A stretch of DNA of 64,000 bases from the NCBI GenBank assembly GCA_028279515.1, contig JANQNQ010000014.1, positions 186,001-250,000 of the forward strand, read 5' to 3'. Under the pieces are notes generated by a model. The model saw only the letters and a program-made list of their open reading frames with translations, made no database searches and was not told the origin of the DNA. Positions within the stretch are counted from its first letter, which is position 1. Each line of letters starts with the position of its first letter. This DNA comes from Flavobacteriaceae bacterium (GTDB taxonomy: Bacteria; Bacteroidota; Bacteroidia; Flavobacteriales; Flavobacteriaceae). Positions 51,847 through 60,479 of this stretch are shown one piece after another. Both the position numbers and the translations under genes were made by a program.

Positions 51847-53172
51847 ATGAATTTCCCAAACCAACAAAATAAATCCAAGACAATCCTAGAAGAACTTGAA
51901 AGAGAGTATTCCGAGAACACTAACGATTTCCCGCTGGATGTGTTCCCTGAAACGGTTCAGTCATTCATTCTTGAGGTTACTAAGTCATTGGACTTTAACC
52001 TAGACTTTATCAGCTGCTCAACCTTAGTTGCCTTCAGCACTGCAATAGGGAACCTCTTCACATTGGAAATAAAAGAAGGTTACACCCAAAAAAGCAATCT
52101 CTGGATGGTTATAGTGGGAAAAGCTGGTGATGGAAAAAGTCCTGCAATGGAGACCACCATAAAACCTTTGCGGCTTTTTGAGAAAAGAGCTCACGAAAAG
52201 TACATCGACGAGCTTAAACAGTGGGAACTATCATCAAATGGTCAATACTTTTCAAAGCCAAAAAAGGAAAATAAAATTCTAACGAATTTCACCTTCGAAT
52301 CACTTGTCAAAGAACACAGCAACAATAAACTTGGACTCTGTATTTATTCAGACGAGATTTTGAGCTGGATCAGCAGCTTTGGAAAATACAGCGGGTCTTC
52401 AGAGGAAAACGATTATTTATCGATTTGGAACGGAGGGGTTCTAAAATCAAACAGAAAAAATTCAGAGGATTTCTTCATCGACGAATCTTATATAAATGTC
52501 ATCGGCGGCATCCAAAGTGGTCGTCTTAGCCACCTGTTCAAAAATGAAAGAGGTGAAAGTGGATTTCTTGACAGAATCTTATTCTGCTTTCCTGACAATG
52601 TGAAGTTAATAAAGTTGAACAGAAACAAAGTAAACCCATCTGCATTTGAAAACTATAACGTGTTGTTCGAGAGAATATATGAGCTGTATGACCATACTTA
52701 CTTAAAACAAATCACCTATTCAGAAGAAGCTTTCAACTATGCTTGCAATTGGGACAATAACATAACAAGTAAATATTCTAACGAAGAAGCATCTTTTCAA
52801 TCCATGATCAGCAAATTGAAAGCCTACCTCCATCGATTTGCCCTCCTTATTGAGGTGATAAATTGTATTGCTAACGACAACCATGTCCGCGAAGTTAGCA
52901 TCAATAGTCTGAGAAAGGCTGAAAAACTTGTCAGTTACTTTGAAAAGAATGCCATTAAGGTTAAAGACGGAGGTAGTTCCCCCTTCTCTGGTATTGGAGC
53001 TGATCAGCAAGAGTTGTTCAATTCCCTTCCCAATAAATTTAGGACCAGTGATGCTCAGAAAGAAGGGAAGAAGCTAAAAATGAGTCCATCCAAGGTAAAA
53101 AGAGCCCTAAGGAACACCAAGCTATATAATCGTGAAAACCATGGCCATTACACCAAGCTGCCTGTTTTTTGA
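51847..53172 (+). CDS. DUF3987 ATPase (primase/helicase-associated) of the element
   Basis: 441 residues fitting DUF3987. Walker A at 91-98 (GKAGDGKS) follows a helical lead-in (NLDFISCSTLVAFSTAIGN). A Walker B-like CIYSDEILSW comes after, and SYINVIGGIQSGRL further on. The C-terminal 60 residues look like a small winged helix (KFRTSDAQKEGKKLKMSPSK). DUF3987 proteins occur in integrative elements and phage-like islands, paired with primase-like proteins, and are believed to act in element DNA replication. The partner is the DUF6371 gene after the repeat array. Confidence 0.82.
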   Translation: MNFPNQQNKSKTILEELEREYSENTNDFPLDVFPETVQSFILEVTKSLDFNLDFISCSTLVAFSTAIGNLFTLEIKEGYTQKSNLWMVIVGKAGDGKSPAMETTIKPLRLFEKRAHEKYIDELKQWELSSNGQYFSKPKKENKILTNFTFESLVKEHSNNKLGLCIYSDEILSWISSFGKYSGSSEENDYLSIWNGGVLKSNRKNSEDFFIDESYINVIGGIQSGRLSHLFKNERGESGFLDRILFCFPDNVKLIKLNRNKVNPSAFENYNVLFERIYELYDHTYLKQITYSEEAFNYACNWDNNITSKYSNEEASFQSMISKLKAYLHRFALLIEVINCIANDNHVREVSINSLRKAEKLVSYFEKNAIKVKDGGSSPFSGIGADQQELFNSLPNKFRTSDAQKEGKKLKMSPSKVKRALRNTKLYNRENHGHYTKLPVF

Positions 53173-53173
53173 A

Positions 53174-53395
53174 TGGCCCAAATGACCTTTTGACCCAAAT
53201 AGTGGCTTAGACCAGATAAACACAGGGATTATAGATTGTTTTTTGGGTCATTTTTGGGCCAGAAGGGTCAACCTCGGACAAATGAAATCAAATCAAAATG
53301 ACCCAAGTGACCCAAAAATGACCCAAATACAAACTCAAGAAAGCTAGAAAACAAAGGGTTTTACTATACAAAAAGGTCAAAAGGTCAAAAGGATC
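53174..53395. repeat. TGACCCAAA direct and inverted repeat array, candidate origin
   Basis: A 227-base gap holds many copies of TGACCCAAA or variants. Forward: 53174 (TGGCCCAAA), 53183, 53191, then 53299, 53308 and 53319. Reverse (TTGGGTCA): 53243, 53254 and 53265. Just before the next ATG, AAAAGGTC occurs twice in tandem plus AAAAGGATC (53371-53395). Iteron-like clusters between replication genes are typical of plasmid and element origins, but could also be operators. Confidence 0.55.
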
Positions 53396-53399
53396 AACA

Positions 53400-54473
53400 A
53401 TGAAACGTTACAGATACACACTCGACCCAAGCTCTAAAAAGTTCAACTGCCCAAGTTGCAACAAGAAAAGGTTTGTGCTCTACATTGACAATGAGACAAA
53501 TGAGTATGTAAGTCAGAAAGCCGGCCGATGTGATCGTGAAATGAAGTGCGGCTTTCACTACCATGCTAAAGACTACCTCAAAGACAACGGCATGTCAATA
53601 TCTAAGTACATCGACAAGTCAGTTGTTCAAAGACCTCCACAGAGGGCATCATTTATTCCTCGAAGAAAAGTTGCAGAGTGCGGAAGAGATTTTGTCAACA
53701 ATGAGTTTGTTCAATTTTTGCTTTCCATTTTCGAGAAGAACCTAGTACAACAAATAATCAAAGACTATCTTCTAGGGACAACCAACAAACCATGGAGGGG
53801 ATCAGTTGTCTTCTGGCAGGTCGATAATCATTCTAAAGTTCGGTCCGGTAAAATACTATTGTACAATCGTGAGACCGGTAGAAGAATAAAAACACCATAT
53901 AGCCATATTTCCTGGGTCCATAAAACAGAAAAGCTGGCCCATTTCAACCTAAATCAGTGTCTGTTTGGTTTGCATCTCCTGAATGAGTTTCCAACTAAAC
54001 CCATAGCAATTGTTGAAAGCGAAAAATCAGCGTGCATCATGAGCATTGTTTTTCCAAAATACCTGTGGATGGCCTCCGGCTCATTGTCAAACATTAACGA
54101 CAAACTGTTGCATCCAATACTATCCAGTAACATCACTTTGTTTCCAGATCTTTCTCGTGAAAATAAAAATGGGGAAACCGCGCTGATGCTCTGGCAGAAA
54201 AAAGCAGACACCCTAATCAAAAAAGGGTATAAAATTCAGGTCTCAGATTTCCTTTATAATCTAGCCAATATTGAAGAGTTGGAAGAAGGGCTCGACATTG
54301 CGGATTATTTTATTCAGGACCTGAAGAAAAAACATTTAACGGTTGAGCAACCTCAGAACCAAACAAGCCAAGAAAGGAAGCTTCTTACACAAAAGGAGAA
54401 AATACTGGACATCTTCCGTAAAAGGAACCCAACAATTGATAAATTAATCGCTGATTTTGACTTGGAAGCATGA
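53400..54473 (+). CDS. DUF6371 primase-like protein (zinc finger plus Toprim-like)
   Basis: 357 residues. An N-terminal zinc-ribbon (FNCPSCNKKRFVLY, then GRCDREMKCGFHYH) is like the CHC2 finger of DnaG primases. The centre holds a Toprim-like core with Glu in PIAIVESEKSACIM and Asp in NITLFPDLS. This fits DUF6371 proteins of Bacteroidetes elements. It probably primes element DNA synthesis with the DUF3987 ATPase upstream. The C-terminal tail (QERKLLTQKEKILDIFRKR) is charged. Confidence 0.8.
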   Translation: MKRYRYTLDPSSKKFNCPSCNKKRFVLYIDNETNEYVSQKAGRCDREMKCGFHYHAKDYLKDNGMSISKYIDKSVVQRPPQRASFIPRRKVAECGRDFVNNEFVQFLLSIFEKNLVQQIIKDYLLGTTNKPWRGSVVFWQVDNHSKVRSGKILLYNRETGRRIKTPYSHISWVHKTEKLAHFNLNQCLFGLHLLNEFPTKPIAIVESEKSACIMSIVFPKYLWMASGSLSNINDKLLHPILSSNITLFPDLSRENKNGETALMLWQKKADTLIKKGYKIQVSDFLYNLANIEELEEGLDIADYFIQDLKKKHLTVEQPQNQTSQERKLLTQKEKILDIFRKRNPTIDKLIADFDLEA

Positions 54474-55011
54474 TGAATCAACATCATTCATGAAAATCTC
54501 CAACGGTTCCAACGTTGCTGCAACGAAAAATCAACGATTAATTGTTGCAGCAATAACACTTATATGTTAAACCTTAATTTTTGTTGAAGAAAGCCCTCAA
54601 AACCCAGTGTTTTTCAATAGTTATACTGCTAACCTTGATGTTAAAATAGTTTAACAATCTAATGTTGATCCGTCGCTATTATGGCTACTTTCCGGGAGTA
54701 TTTTATCAAACGAAAGGATTAATCCTATCTACCTAAAAGAAAATAATCCCCCAACATAATAGAATGCAGTTTAACAGTATATATATTGTGGTTTTACCTC
54801 GCCTGTATTCATCAACAAATATTTACTTTGTTAACTCCTAAATTTACCTGGCATTACTAAACTTCAAAAATACTTTCTAGTAGGAAAGTTGAGCTACGGT
54901 TTTTGATTAAAGAGCCACAACTGATTTTATAATCAGCTATCCATTCAAAATTGAACAAGTTTACATTCTTTGAAGCTGTAAACAATCTAATAACTAAAAA
55001 ATACCATAAAA
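54474..55011. other. 538-base gap between replication genes and cargo
   Basis: No convincing ORF; strongly AT-rich. TTGCTGCAAC (54515-54524) is an inverted repeat of GTTGCAGCAA (54544-54553). Nearer the QueC-like gene, ACTTTC/GAAAGT (about 54873-54890) and CTGATT-TTAT-AATCAG (about 54928-54943) form small hairpins in what would be its leader. I see no preQ1 riboswitch pattern and no exact TAnnTTTG. Confidence 0.35.
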
Positions 55012-55686
55012 ATGTCAGAGGAGAGAAAAATTGTCCTTTTGGTATCAGGAGGACCGGATTCGGCGACTTTAGCAAAAATTGCTGAAAAAGAATTAAGAAA
55101 AACTGGTGGAGCTGTGAATGCAATATATTTGAAAAGTGGCCATCCAAGTGATGAAAAAGAAATAGAAGCAGCTAATGCAATTATAAAAGAAATTGGAGGT
55201 AAATTGGAAATAATAGATATTTCCGATATGGTTCAAGCGTTGGGGAACGGCCGTGTTTTGATTCATTCAGAAGCTGCTATTTTACCCCATGGTAACACTT
55301 TAGTATTATCACTTGCCGCAGCCTATGCTAGAAGAATTGGAGCCAAGGAAATATGGATAGGATTACACAAAGACGATGCTGATGAAAATATTGAATATAC
55401 TAAAGACTTTATCTCAAAATTACAAGGAATTTTGAACATTATAAGTTCTGAATTAACGATTAACACCCCGCTTTTAGATAAAAGAAAAGAAGAGGTCTTT
55501 GAAATCGGAGGTTCTTTAGGGCTAGATTATTCGAAAACTTGGAGCTGTATTAGGGGAAACAAGCAACATTGTGGAAATTGCGGAGCCTGTCGTTCTCGAA
55601 GAAGGGCATTTAATCTGTCTAAACAAAACGACCCAACCAATTATGTCAATGAACCTTTGGCCCTAGACACGGCCGTTCACGAATGA
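55012..55686 (+). CDS. QueC-like enzyme in an accessory cassette
   Basis: 224 residues. ATP pyrophosphatase loop VSGGPDSATLA at the N-terminus. A C-terminal zinc site (SCIRGNKQHCGNCGACRSR) has the CxnCxxCxxC layout of QueC, 7-cyano-7-deazaguanine synthase. QueC converts a carboxylate to an amide and then a nitrile using ATP and ammonia. The usual PGRN motif is replaced by PHGN. FolE, QueD and QueE, needed to make its normal substrate, are not in the window. The neighbours (small peptide, oxygenase, acetyltransferase) suggest a repurposed role, perhaps on a peptide. Confidence 0.8.
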   Translation: MSEERKIVLLVSGGPDSATLAKIAEKELRKTGGAVNAIYLKSGHPSDEKEIEAANAIIKEIGGKLEIIDISDMVQALGNGRVLIHSEAAILPHGNTLVLSLAAAYARRIGAKEIWIGLHKDDADENIEYTKDFISKLQGILNIISSELTINTPLLDKRKEEVFEIGGSLGLDYSKTWSCIRGNKQHCGNCGACRSRRRAFNLSKQNDPTNYVNEPLALDTAVHE

Positions 55687-55890
55687 AGATTATTTAGAAT
55701 CAAGCACATTTCTAATATATCTTATTGCCGTTAAATAATAATCATTGAGATTTAATATCAAATTTTATAGATTCAAAATATGATTTTCTAATACCCTATT
55801 TATCTCATGGTAAATGTTGGGTATAGGTTGAAAAAATACCGGGAAGCCGAAAACGGTATAGAGTAGGCATTAACAACAAAGACTAAGCTT

Positions 55891-56028
55891 ATGAATACAA
55901 AAAAAAACAATGAATTAGAAGGGTTAGTAATTGGAATTGAAGAGGTAGAGAGTGTAACGCCAAAATTCAATAGAGCTAATCAATCAAGTGATTCTGGTGA
56001 TAGCGGTGAAGACCCAGATGATCATTAA
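55891..56028 (+). CDS. 45-residue acidic peptide, candidate RiPP precursor
   Basis: ATG at 55891 to TAA at 56028. The N-terminal part (MNTKKNNELEGLVIGIEEVE) would be a leader with a hydrophobic recognition patch. The C-terminal part is Ser/Asp/Gly-rich and ends SSDSGDSGEDPDDH. No signal peptide or membrane helix. It lies between a QueC-like gene and a JmjC oxygenase gene and is followed by a hairpin that could hold back transcription of the enzymes. Small acidic peptides flanked by modifying enzymes are the hallmark of RiPP clusters; the function is inferred from context only. Confidence 0.6.
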   Translation: MNTKKNNELEGLVIGIEEVESVTPKFNRANQSSDSGDSGEDPDDH

Positions 56029-56036
56029 TTTTAACG

Positions 56037-56059
56037 ACAGCGGGTGCTTTTCCCGCTGT
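56037..56059 (+). terminator. Hairpin after the precursor peptide gene
   Basis: ACAGCGGG-TGCTTTT-CCCGCTGT, a perfect 8-base stem 9 bases after the peptide stop and 17 bases before the oxygenase ATG. No long U tract follows, so partial read-through is expected, giving more peptide than enzyme mRNA. Confidence 0.6.
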
Positions 56060-56075
56060 TACTCGTTCTATATTT

Positions 56076-57185
56076 ATGACAATAGATGAAATTTTAACCC
56101 CAATTGAACCTAAAGAGTTTGAGGAAAAATTTTTCTCAAAAAAGGCTTTATTCATAAATGGTAATCAGAACAAATTCAAAGAGCTTTTTGATTGGGCTGA
56201 CATAAATAGACTTTTGGAGTCCACCTTCCTTCCAAATAATGATGTGCTAATAATTAACAGTGGAAAATTCATCAAATATGAATCAATCCAAGACATAATT
56301 GAGGAGGTAAATAATGGAGCCACAATGGTTATCAATAAATTGCATCAAAAGAATAAAAGTATTGGTCTGTTAACCGAAATGATTGGATGCTATTTTAAGG
56401 AACCGACACAAGTAAATTTGTATTTAGGACAGCCGGGTATTAATGGCTTTAATTTGCATTATGACACCCATGATGTTTTCATATTTCAACTTTCGGGTAA
56501 AAAGAAATGGGAAGTATACGAACCAAACCTTGAAGCACCAGTCTTTAAAATGAAAAAGCATGACAGAGACAAACCAAAGTACAAACCATATATGTCCAGA
56601 ACTCTAGAGTGTGGAGACTTTTTATATGTACCGAGGGGACATTGGCACTGTCCAATTGCAATAGACGAAACTTCCTTACACTTAACGATAGGAATAAAAT
56701 CAAGAACAGGGCTTGACTTCATACAATGGATAAAAGACGAACTCTGTGAGGAGATTTTATGGAGAAAAGAATTAACTTTTGACAGAGCGAATAATATAAA
56801 CACATTGATAGATGATTTAAAAGCGAAATTAGAAAGTAAATCAATCACCAAAAGTTACTTTAATTTTTGTGACGACAATTTATGGGCACATGAGGATTTA
56901 GGGTTTCCCTACTCTTTAAATAATTATCCGAAACAATTGGGTCCAGTAGTTTTTTTACGTGAAACTCTTCCTATGAGAGTAGCTTATGACAACAAAGTTT
57001 TGATCATGTATTATCGCAAAAAGAAAATAAAACTCTCCATTAAAGTTAAAGAGCTTCTGGAATATTTTAGAACAGGAAAACAACTAAATTTAGAAACCAC
57101 GGGTGACAGCTTTGGTTTATCTAAAAATCAGATAATTCACGTCTGCAACTTTCTGATTAACCAAGGAATTTTATCAATAAAATAA
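56076..57185 (+). CDS. YcfD-like JmjC/cupin 2-oxoglutarate oxygenase
   Basis: 369 residues. The JmjC-type double-stranded beta-helix has NLHYDTHDVFIFQLSGKKKW (iron ligands H128 and D130) and GDFLYVPRGHWHCP (third ligand H191), closely matching the ribosomal oxygenases YcfD, MINA53 and NO66, which hydroxylate Arg or His in ribosomal proteins. A dimerisation helix region and a C-terminal winged helix (LLEYFRTGKQLN, then FGLSKNQIIHVCNFLINQG) complete the architecture. Next to a small Asp/His-containing peptide it may instead hydroxylate that peptide. It is one base from the GNAT gene. Confidence 0.85.
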   Translation: MTIDEILTPIEPKEFEEKFFSKKALFINGNQNKFKELFDWADINRLLESTFLPNNDVLIINSGKFIKYESIQDIIEEVNNGATMVINKLHQKNKSIGLLTEMIGCYFKEPTQVNLYLGQPGINGFNLHYDTHDVFIFQLSGKKKWEVYEPNLEAPVFKMKKHDRDKPKYKPYMSRTLECGDFLYVPRGHWHCPIAIDETSLHLTIGIKSRTGLDFIQWIKDELCEEILWRKELTFDRANNINTLIDDLKAKLESKSITKSYFNFCDDNLWAHEDLGFPYSLNNYPKQLGPVVFLRETLPMRVAYDNKVLIMYYRKKKIKLSIKVKELLEYFRTGKQLNLETTGDSFGLSKNQIIHVCNFLINQGILSIK

Positions 57186-57186
57186 G

Positions 57187-57645
57187 TTGGAAATCATAAA
57201 TATAAACACCAAAAATAGGTTGTATCAGGATTCACTTGCGCTCCGAGAGAAAGTACTTCGCAAACCTCTTGGGTTAGAGGTTTCTAGCGAACAAATCAAA
57301 AATGAGAGTCTTAAAAATTACCATCACTATTGTGTTAAGAAAGATAATGCAGTAGTTGCCGCATTGACGATGAAGATTAATCCCTCAAGTATACAGATAT
57401 GCCAAATTGCAACATTAAATAATTACCAATGCAAAGGATATGGGAGTGCGGTACTAGAATATGCGGAAAAAGAACTAAGTCGACTTTTCCCAAAAAAAGG
57501 TTTTGTTGTATTTTCAAGAATTAATTCTGTTTCTTTTTATTTGAAGATGGGCTATGAATTTAAAAATAAAAAAACCTATACAATAATAGGGCTTGATCAT
57601 AGGCTAATGAAAAAAACTGTGACTAAAACAATGTGCAGGGTATAG
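57187..57645 (+). CDS. GNAT-family N-acetyltransferase
   Basis: 152 residues from TTG at 57187, one base after the oxygenase stop, which indicates coupling. The acetyl-CoA pyrophosphate loop is YQCKGYGSAVLEYAE (Q/R-x-x-G-x-G/A), after beta-strand IQICQIATLNN, and SVSFYLKMGYEFKNK ends the fold as in typical GNATs. In the cassette it could acetylate the mature peptide or provide self-protection; substrate unknown. Confidence 0.78.
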   Translation: MEIININTKNRLYQDSLALREKVLRKPLGLEVSSEQIKNESLKNYHHYCVKKDNAVVAALTMKINPSSIQICQIATLNNYQCKGYGSAVLEYAEKELSRLFPKKGFVVFSRINSVSFYLKMGYEFKNKKTYTIIGLDHRLMKKTVTKTMCRV

Positions 57646-57789
57646 CGCTTAATAATCAAAGTAGAAACAATATTTTACGCTAGACCAAGTATTGAATTAA
57701 AAAATTAGTCTTTTTCATGTATAGTTGTGTTCAAGTAACAACACTTAGCTACAACAAACCCTATTTACAACCTCCTAACCACGAGCCAA

Positions 57790-58017
57790 ATGACAACAGG
57801 AATAAAAGTGGCCATAGCTGCATACAAAGCATTAGATAGTTTAGAACAAACAGAATTTTTGAACGAAATTCTCAAACCCAAACCTCGAAAAAAAACTATT
57901 GAAGAAAAATACGATATTGAGGAAATGGCCAAACGATATTTGGCGAATCATCGGAGGAAGAACGGTATCCCTGTTGGAGATCTTACATTACCAATAAAAT
58001 TTAAACCTAAGAAATAA
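57790..58017 (+). CDS. Uncharacterised 75-residue basic protein
   Basis: 75 residues. A helical N-terminus (GIKVAIAAYKALDSLEQTEF) is followed by a Lys/Pro-rich stretch and an amphipathic helix (EEMAKRYLANHRRK). It resembles small proteins seen in Bacteroidetes genomic islands. No domain recognised. It is 145 bases from the GNAT gene and may be a separate unit. Confidence 0.5.
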   Translation: MTTGIKVAIAAYKALDSLEQTEFLNEILKPKPRKKTIEEKYDIEEMAKRYLANHRRKNGIPVGDLTLPIKFKPKK

Positions 58018-58164
58018 AGCTCCCTCGCAAATAACACTTAGTTGTTACATGAAAAGATTAGAGAGATTATAATTGATAGATAATTACGGAAAACCATAAG
58101 GCATGCAAATATAAAATGTCGTTATTAATCACATTTTAAGCTAACAACTAACTAAACATATCCT

Positions 58165-59829
58165 ATGAAGGTGAAATTTAATCTCCTGCTTCTAATTACT
58201 TTTTTAACGCTAGCCGGTTGCAGTGAAGACAAACACGTTAACGTTGACGAGTTAAATGATCACTTACATGAACACGGGTTTTATAAAAACGCCGATGATA
58301 TTCCTCACATACTGGACTATCTGACTCAAAGAACAGATGGCACCATGCGTTATGGCATAACTGAAAACAACATTACGCCGTTAAATCATTCATCAAGAAC
58401 AGATACTTCTTTTGGAACTGTTAATACAGATCAGGTGGTTGAAGTAACAAACGAGACGAATACAAAATATACGTTTGGAGTTGATACACCCGACGAAAAT
58501 GGTGAGTATATAAATCTAGTTGTGGTTGAAGATACTTCAGGCCTTCAGGATTACGTCATCAAATATATTCCGGATCCAGATTGGTTGCTTACTCAGCGTG
58601 GCGCATTTGACATGAGTACATATACAGGAGAAGTTAAAGTGTATGACTTCAATGGAACATTGGTAAGCGAAATCACCATGGCCCAGGGAACTTCTACTTA
58701 TGTAAGTCGAGCTCCTGTCCCCTGCCCTCAAGACAATAATACTAATGAGAACAACGACAATACAAATGACAACACCAATGATGGAACCGGAGGTGATGGT
58801 TCTGGTGGTGGCGGCTCGGGTGGTGAAGATCCAGATGGAAGCGAAGGAGGAAGTGACCTTCCTCCAGACGATGGTTCCGGTAACACTGGAGGTGGTTCTG
58901 GCGGAGGCGGAGGGTCTTGTGTGATTACCTTCGAGTTGAACATTTGCTGCAATAACAACCCCGTTGTACATGACAAGTCGATTTGCGGATGCGATCCACC
59001 AACAGGAACTTTTTATTCTTGGACTGCTTTGGGATGTGATGAACACATCAATTCTGGAAGAACTACTGACCCACCAACACTTGAGCAAGACCCATGTGTG
59101 GTTGGTGATGTTGGCGTACTTCTTAACATAGTGATTACACCTGAATTTTCTCAACAATACCCATGTCAATCAGATATAGTTCGGCAGACATTTGTTGAAA
59201 CCAATGGCGAAGTATCTCAATTAATCTTGAACACCTTCGGAGCAACAAATCAAATAGACTTGGTATATACAAACGGAGACCTTCCCGACGTAGATCAGGA
59301 CGGTGAACCCGATGGGAATGCCGCAACAAGTCCTTTTTCAAATCCTAATTCTGATGGCGTATTCGAGGTTGTTATAACATTGGACAATCAATACTTGCAA
59401 AGCACAACGGACTTATCGATTGTAGCTCACACGCTTCATGAATCAATACATGGTTATTTCATATATTTATTTCTGATTGGAGAGTTACAAGCTCCCGATA
59501 CTGAGCACAATACCCTTTTCAATGCGTTTATGGATTTCTATCAAAATTCTAGTGCGCTAACTTATAGCGAACTGGATAATCAAATTCATAACGCTATGAT
59601 TGATTTTATGAAGAAAATCGGCACAAACATATACAACTATGCCCTAAATAATGGTTACGATGAAAACTCAATCACCCAAGAATATTGTGAAAAATTAGCC
59701 TGGAGCACTATGACCGGCACTGATGCCTTCAATGAAGTTATTCCGGCCGACCAACATGACGACTATATCTCAATCGGATACAATGAACAAAACAACACCT
59801 TAGACTCTATTGGAAATGGATGCAATTAA
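58165..59829 (+). CDS. Large lipoprotein with glycine-rich linker and HESIH motif
   Basis: 554 residues. Lipobox LTLAGC gives a lipid anchor at Cys19. Residues about 20-190 form an unknown globular domain. Then come an Asn/Thr/Asp-rich and Gly/Ser-rich linker (about 190-250) and a Cys-rich segment (CCNNNPVVHDKSICGC). The C-terminal domain of about 250 residues contains VAHTLHESIHGYF, an HExxH zinc-protease-like motif. Lipoprotein, linker and distinct C-terminal domain resemble a surface-displayed toxin or peptidase. A small lipoprotein gene overlaps its 3' end. Function is inferred. Confidence 0.7.
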   Translation: MKVKFNLLLLITFLTLAGCSEDKHVNVDELNDHLHEHGFYKNADDIPHILDYLTQRTDGTMRYGITENNITPLNHSSRTDTSFGTVNTDQVVEVTNETNTKYTFGVDTPDENGEYINLVVVEDTSGLQDYVIKYIPDPDWLLTQRGAFDMSTYTGEVKVYDFNGTLVSEITMAQGTSTYVSRAPVPCPQDNNTNENNDNTNDNTNDGTGGDGSGGGGSGGEDPDGSEGGSDLPPDDGSGNTGGGSGGGGGSCVITFELNICCNNNPVVHDKSICGCDPPTGTFYSWTALGCDEHINSGRTTDPPTLEQDPCVVGDVGVLLNIVITPEFSQQYPCQSDIVRQTFVETNGEVSQLILNTFGATNQIDLVYTNGDLPDVDQDGEPDGNAATSPFSNPNSDGVFEVVITLDNQYLQSTTDLSIVAHTLHESIHGYFIYLFLIGELQAPDTEHNTLFNAFMDFYQNSSALTYSELDNQIHNAMIDFMKKIGTNIYNYALNNGYDENSITQEYCEKLAWSTMTGTDAFNEVIPADQHDDYISIGYNEQNNTLDSIGNGCN

Positions 59830-60415
59830 AAAGTATTTCGCAATAATCATTATTATGATTCTCTACTCATGTGCTTCAGAGAAAACTCAAAACAATCATG
59901 ACGAACTGTATGCTGTTATAAACAAGGAGATTCAAACGAAGAAAAACTTGATCGACGAGCCCATTTTTTTGGTCCCTACAGGATCTAACAATAGTCTTCT
60001 TTCGGCTTTTAAAGAACAACTTGAAAATGACACTTTCAATAAAGAAATTGAAACAAGTCAACGAATGGTCCAAATGGCCACAAAAGATTCAAGCATTGTT
60101 ATCAAAAAAGATCCTGTTATTGATTTAATTTTTACGAAAGGTGAGTATGAGAGACTCAAATCGCAAAACCCTACAATTGATTGGAATTTTGACAAGATAT
60201 CTGTTAACGACGTAATCCCTTATAAAAAGGATGGTCCTACAACTAACGATGCAGTGTTAAAACTCTCCAAACCATTTATTACGGCTGATGGAAAGTATGC
60301 ACTTGTAAGCTCTACTTTTAAAACCATGAATGGCATTCAGGTTTTTGTGAAGGATGATAATGGATGGAGTCCTTACCGGTTGATTGGCTCCAAAATCATC
60401 TCACTTAAAAACTAA
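59816..60415 (+). CDS. Small lipoprotein overlapping the HESIH gene
   Basis: 199 residues from ATG at 59816 (a TTG at 59810 is also in frame). Lipobox in IIIIMILYSCASE. The mature part is charged, with no recognised domain. The 14-base overlap with the preceding gene implies co-translation. A second lipoprotein tightly coupled to a possible toxin or peptidase could be an immunity or partner protein; that is inference. It ends at a good terminator. Confidence 0.65.
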   Translation: MDAIKKYFAIIIIMILYSCASEKTQNNHDELYAVINKEIQTKKNLIDEPIFLVPTGSNNSLLSAFKEQLENDTFNKEIETSQRMVQMATKDSSIVIKKDPVIDLIFTKGEYERLKSQNPTIDWNFDKISVNDVIPYKKDGPTTNDAVLKLSKPFITADGKYALVSSTFKTMNGIQVFVKDDNGWSPYRLIGSKIISLKN

Positions 60416-60430
60416 TCTCTGAAATAAAGT

Positions 60431-60455
60431 GCTTCATTTAATATGAAGCTTTTTT
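60431..60455 (+). terminator. Intrinsic terminator after the lipoprotein pair
   Basis: GCTTCAT-TTAAT-ATGAAGC followed by six T residues. Confidence 0.88.
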
Positions 60456-60479
60456 ATAACCGTACAAACAAATAATATT

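Noticed and set aside
53174-53395. CRISPR array
   Set aside because: Repeats are about 9 bases, in both orientations and unevenly spaced, without uniform spacers or cas genes.
54841-55011. preQ1 riboswitch upstream of the QueC-like gene
   Set aside because: Small hairpins exist, but the conserved preQ1 aptamer pattern is not visible.
55807-55866. 19-codon ORF resembling the start of an HTH protein (GYRLKKYREAE)
   Set aside because: Too short, ends at TAG before any domain, and no continuation in another frame; may be a remnant but cannot be supported.
55012-57645. Type IV CBASS (which can include a QueC-like protein)
   Set aside because: No cyclase of the CD-NTase family or other CBASS partner is encoded nearby.
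58537-59169. 210-residue minus-strand ORF
   Set aside because: Antisense of the lipoprotein's Gly/Asn-rich linker; low-complexity Ser/Thr/Arg content.
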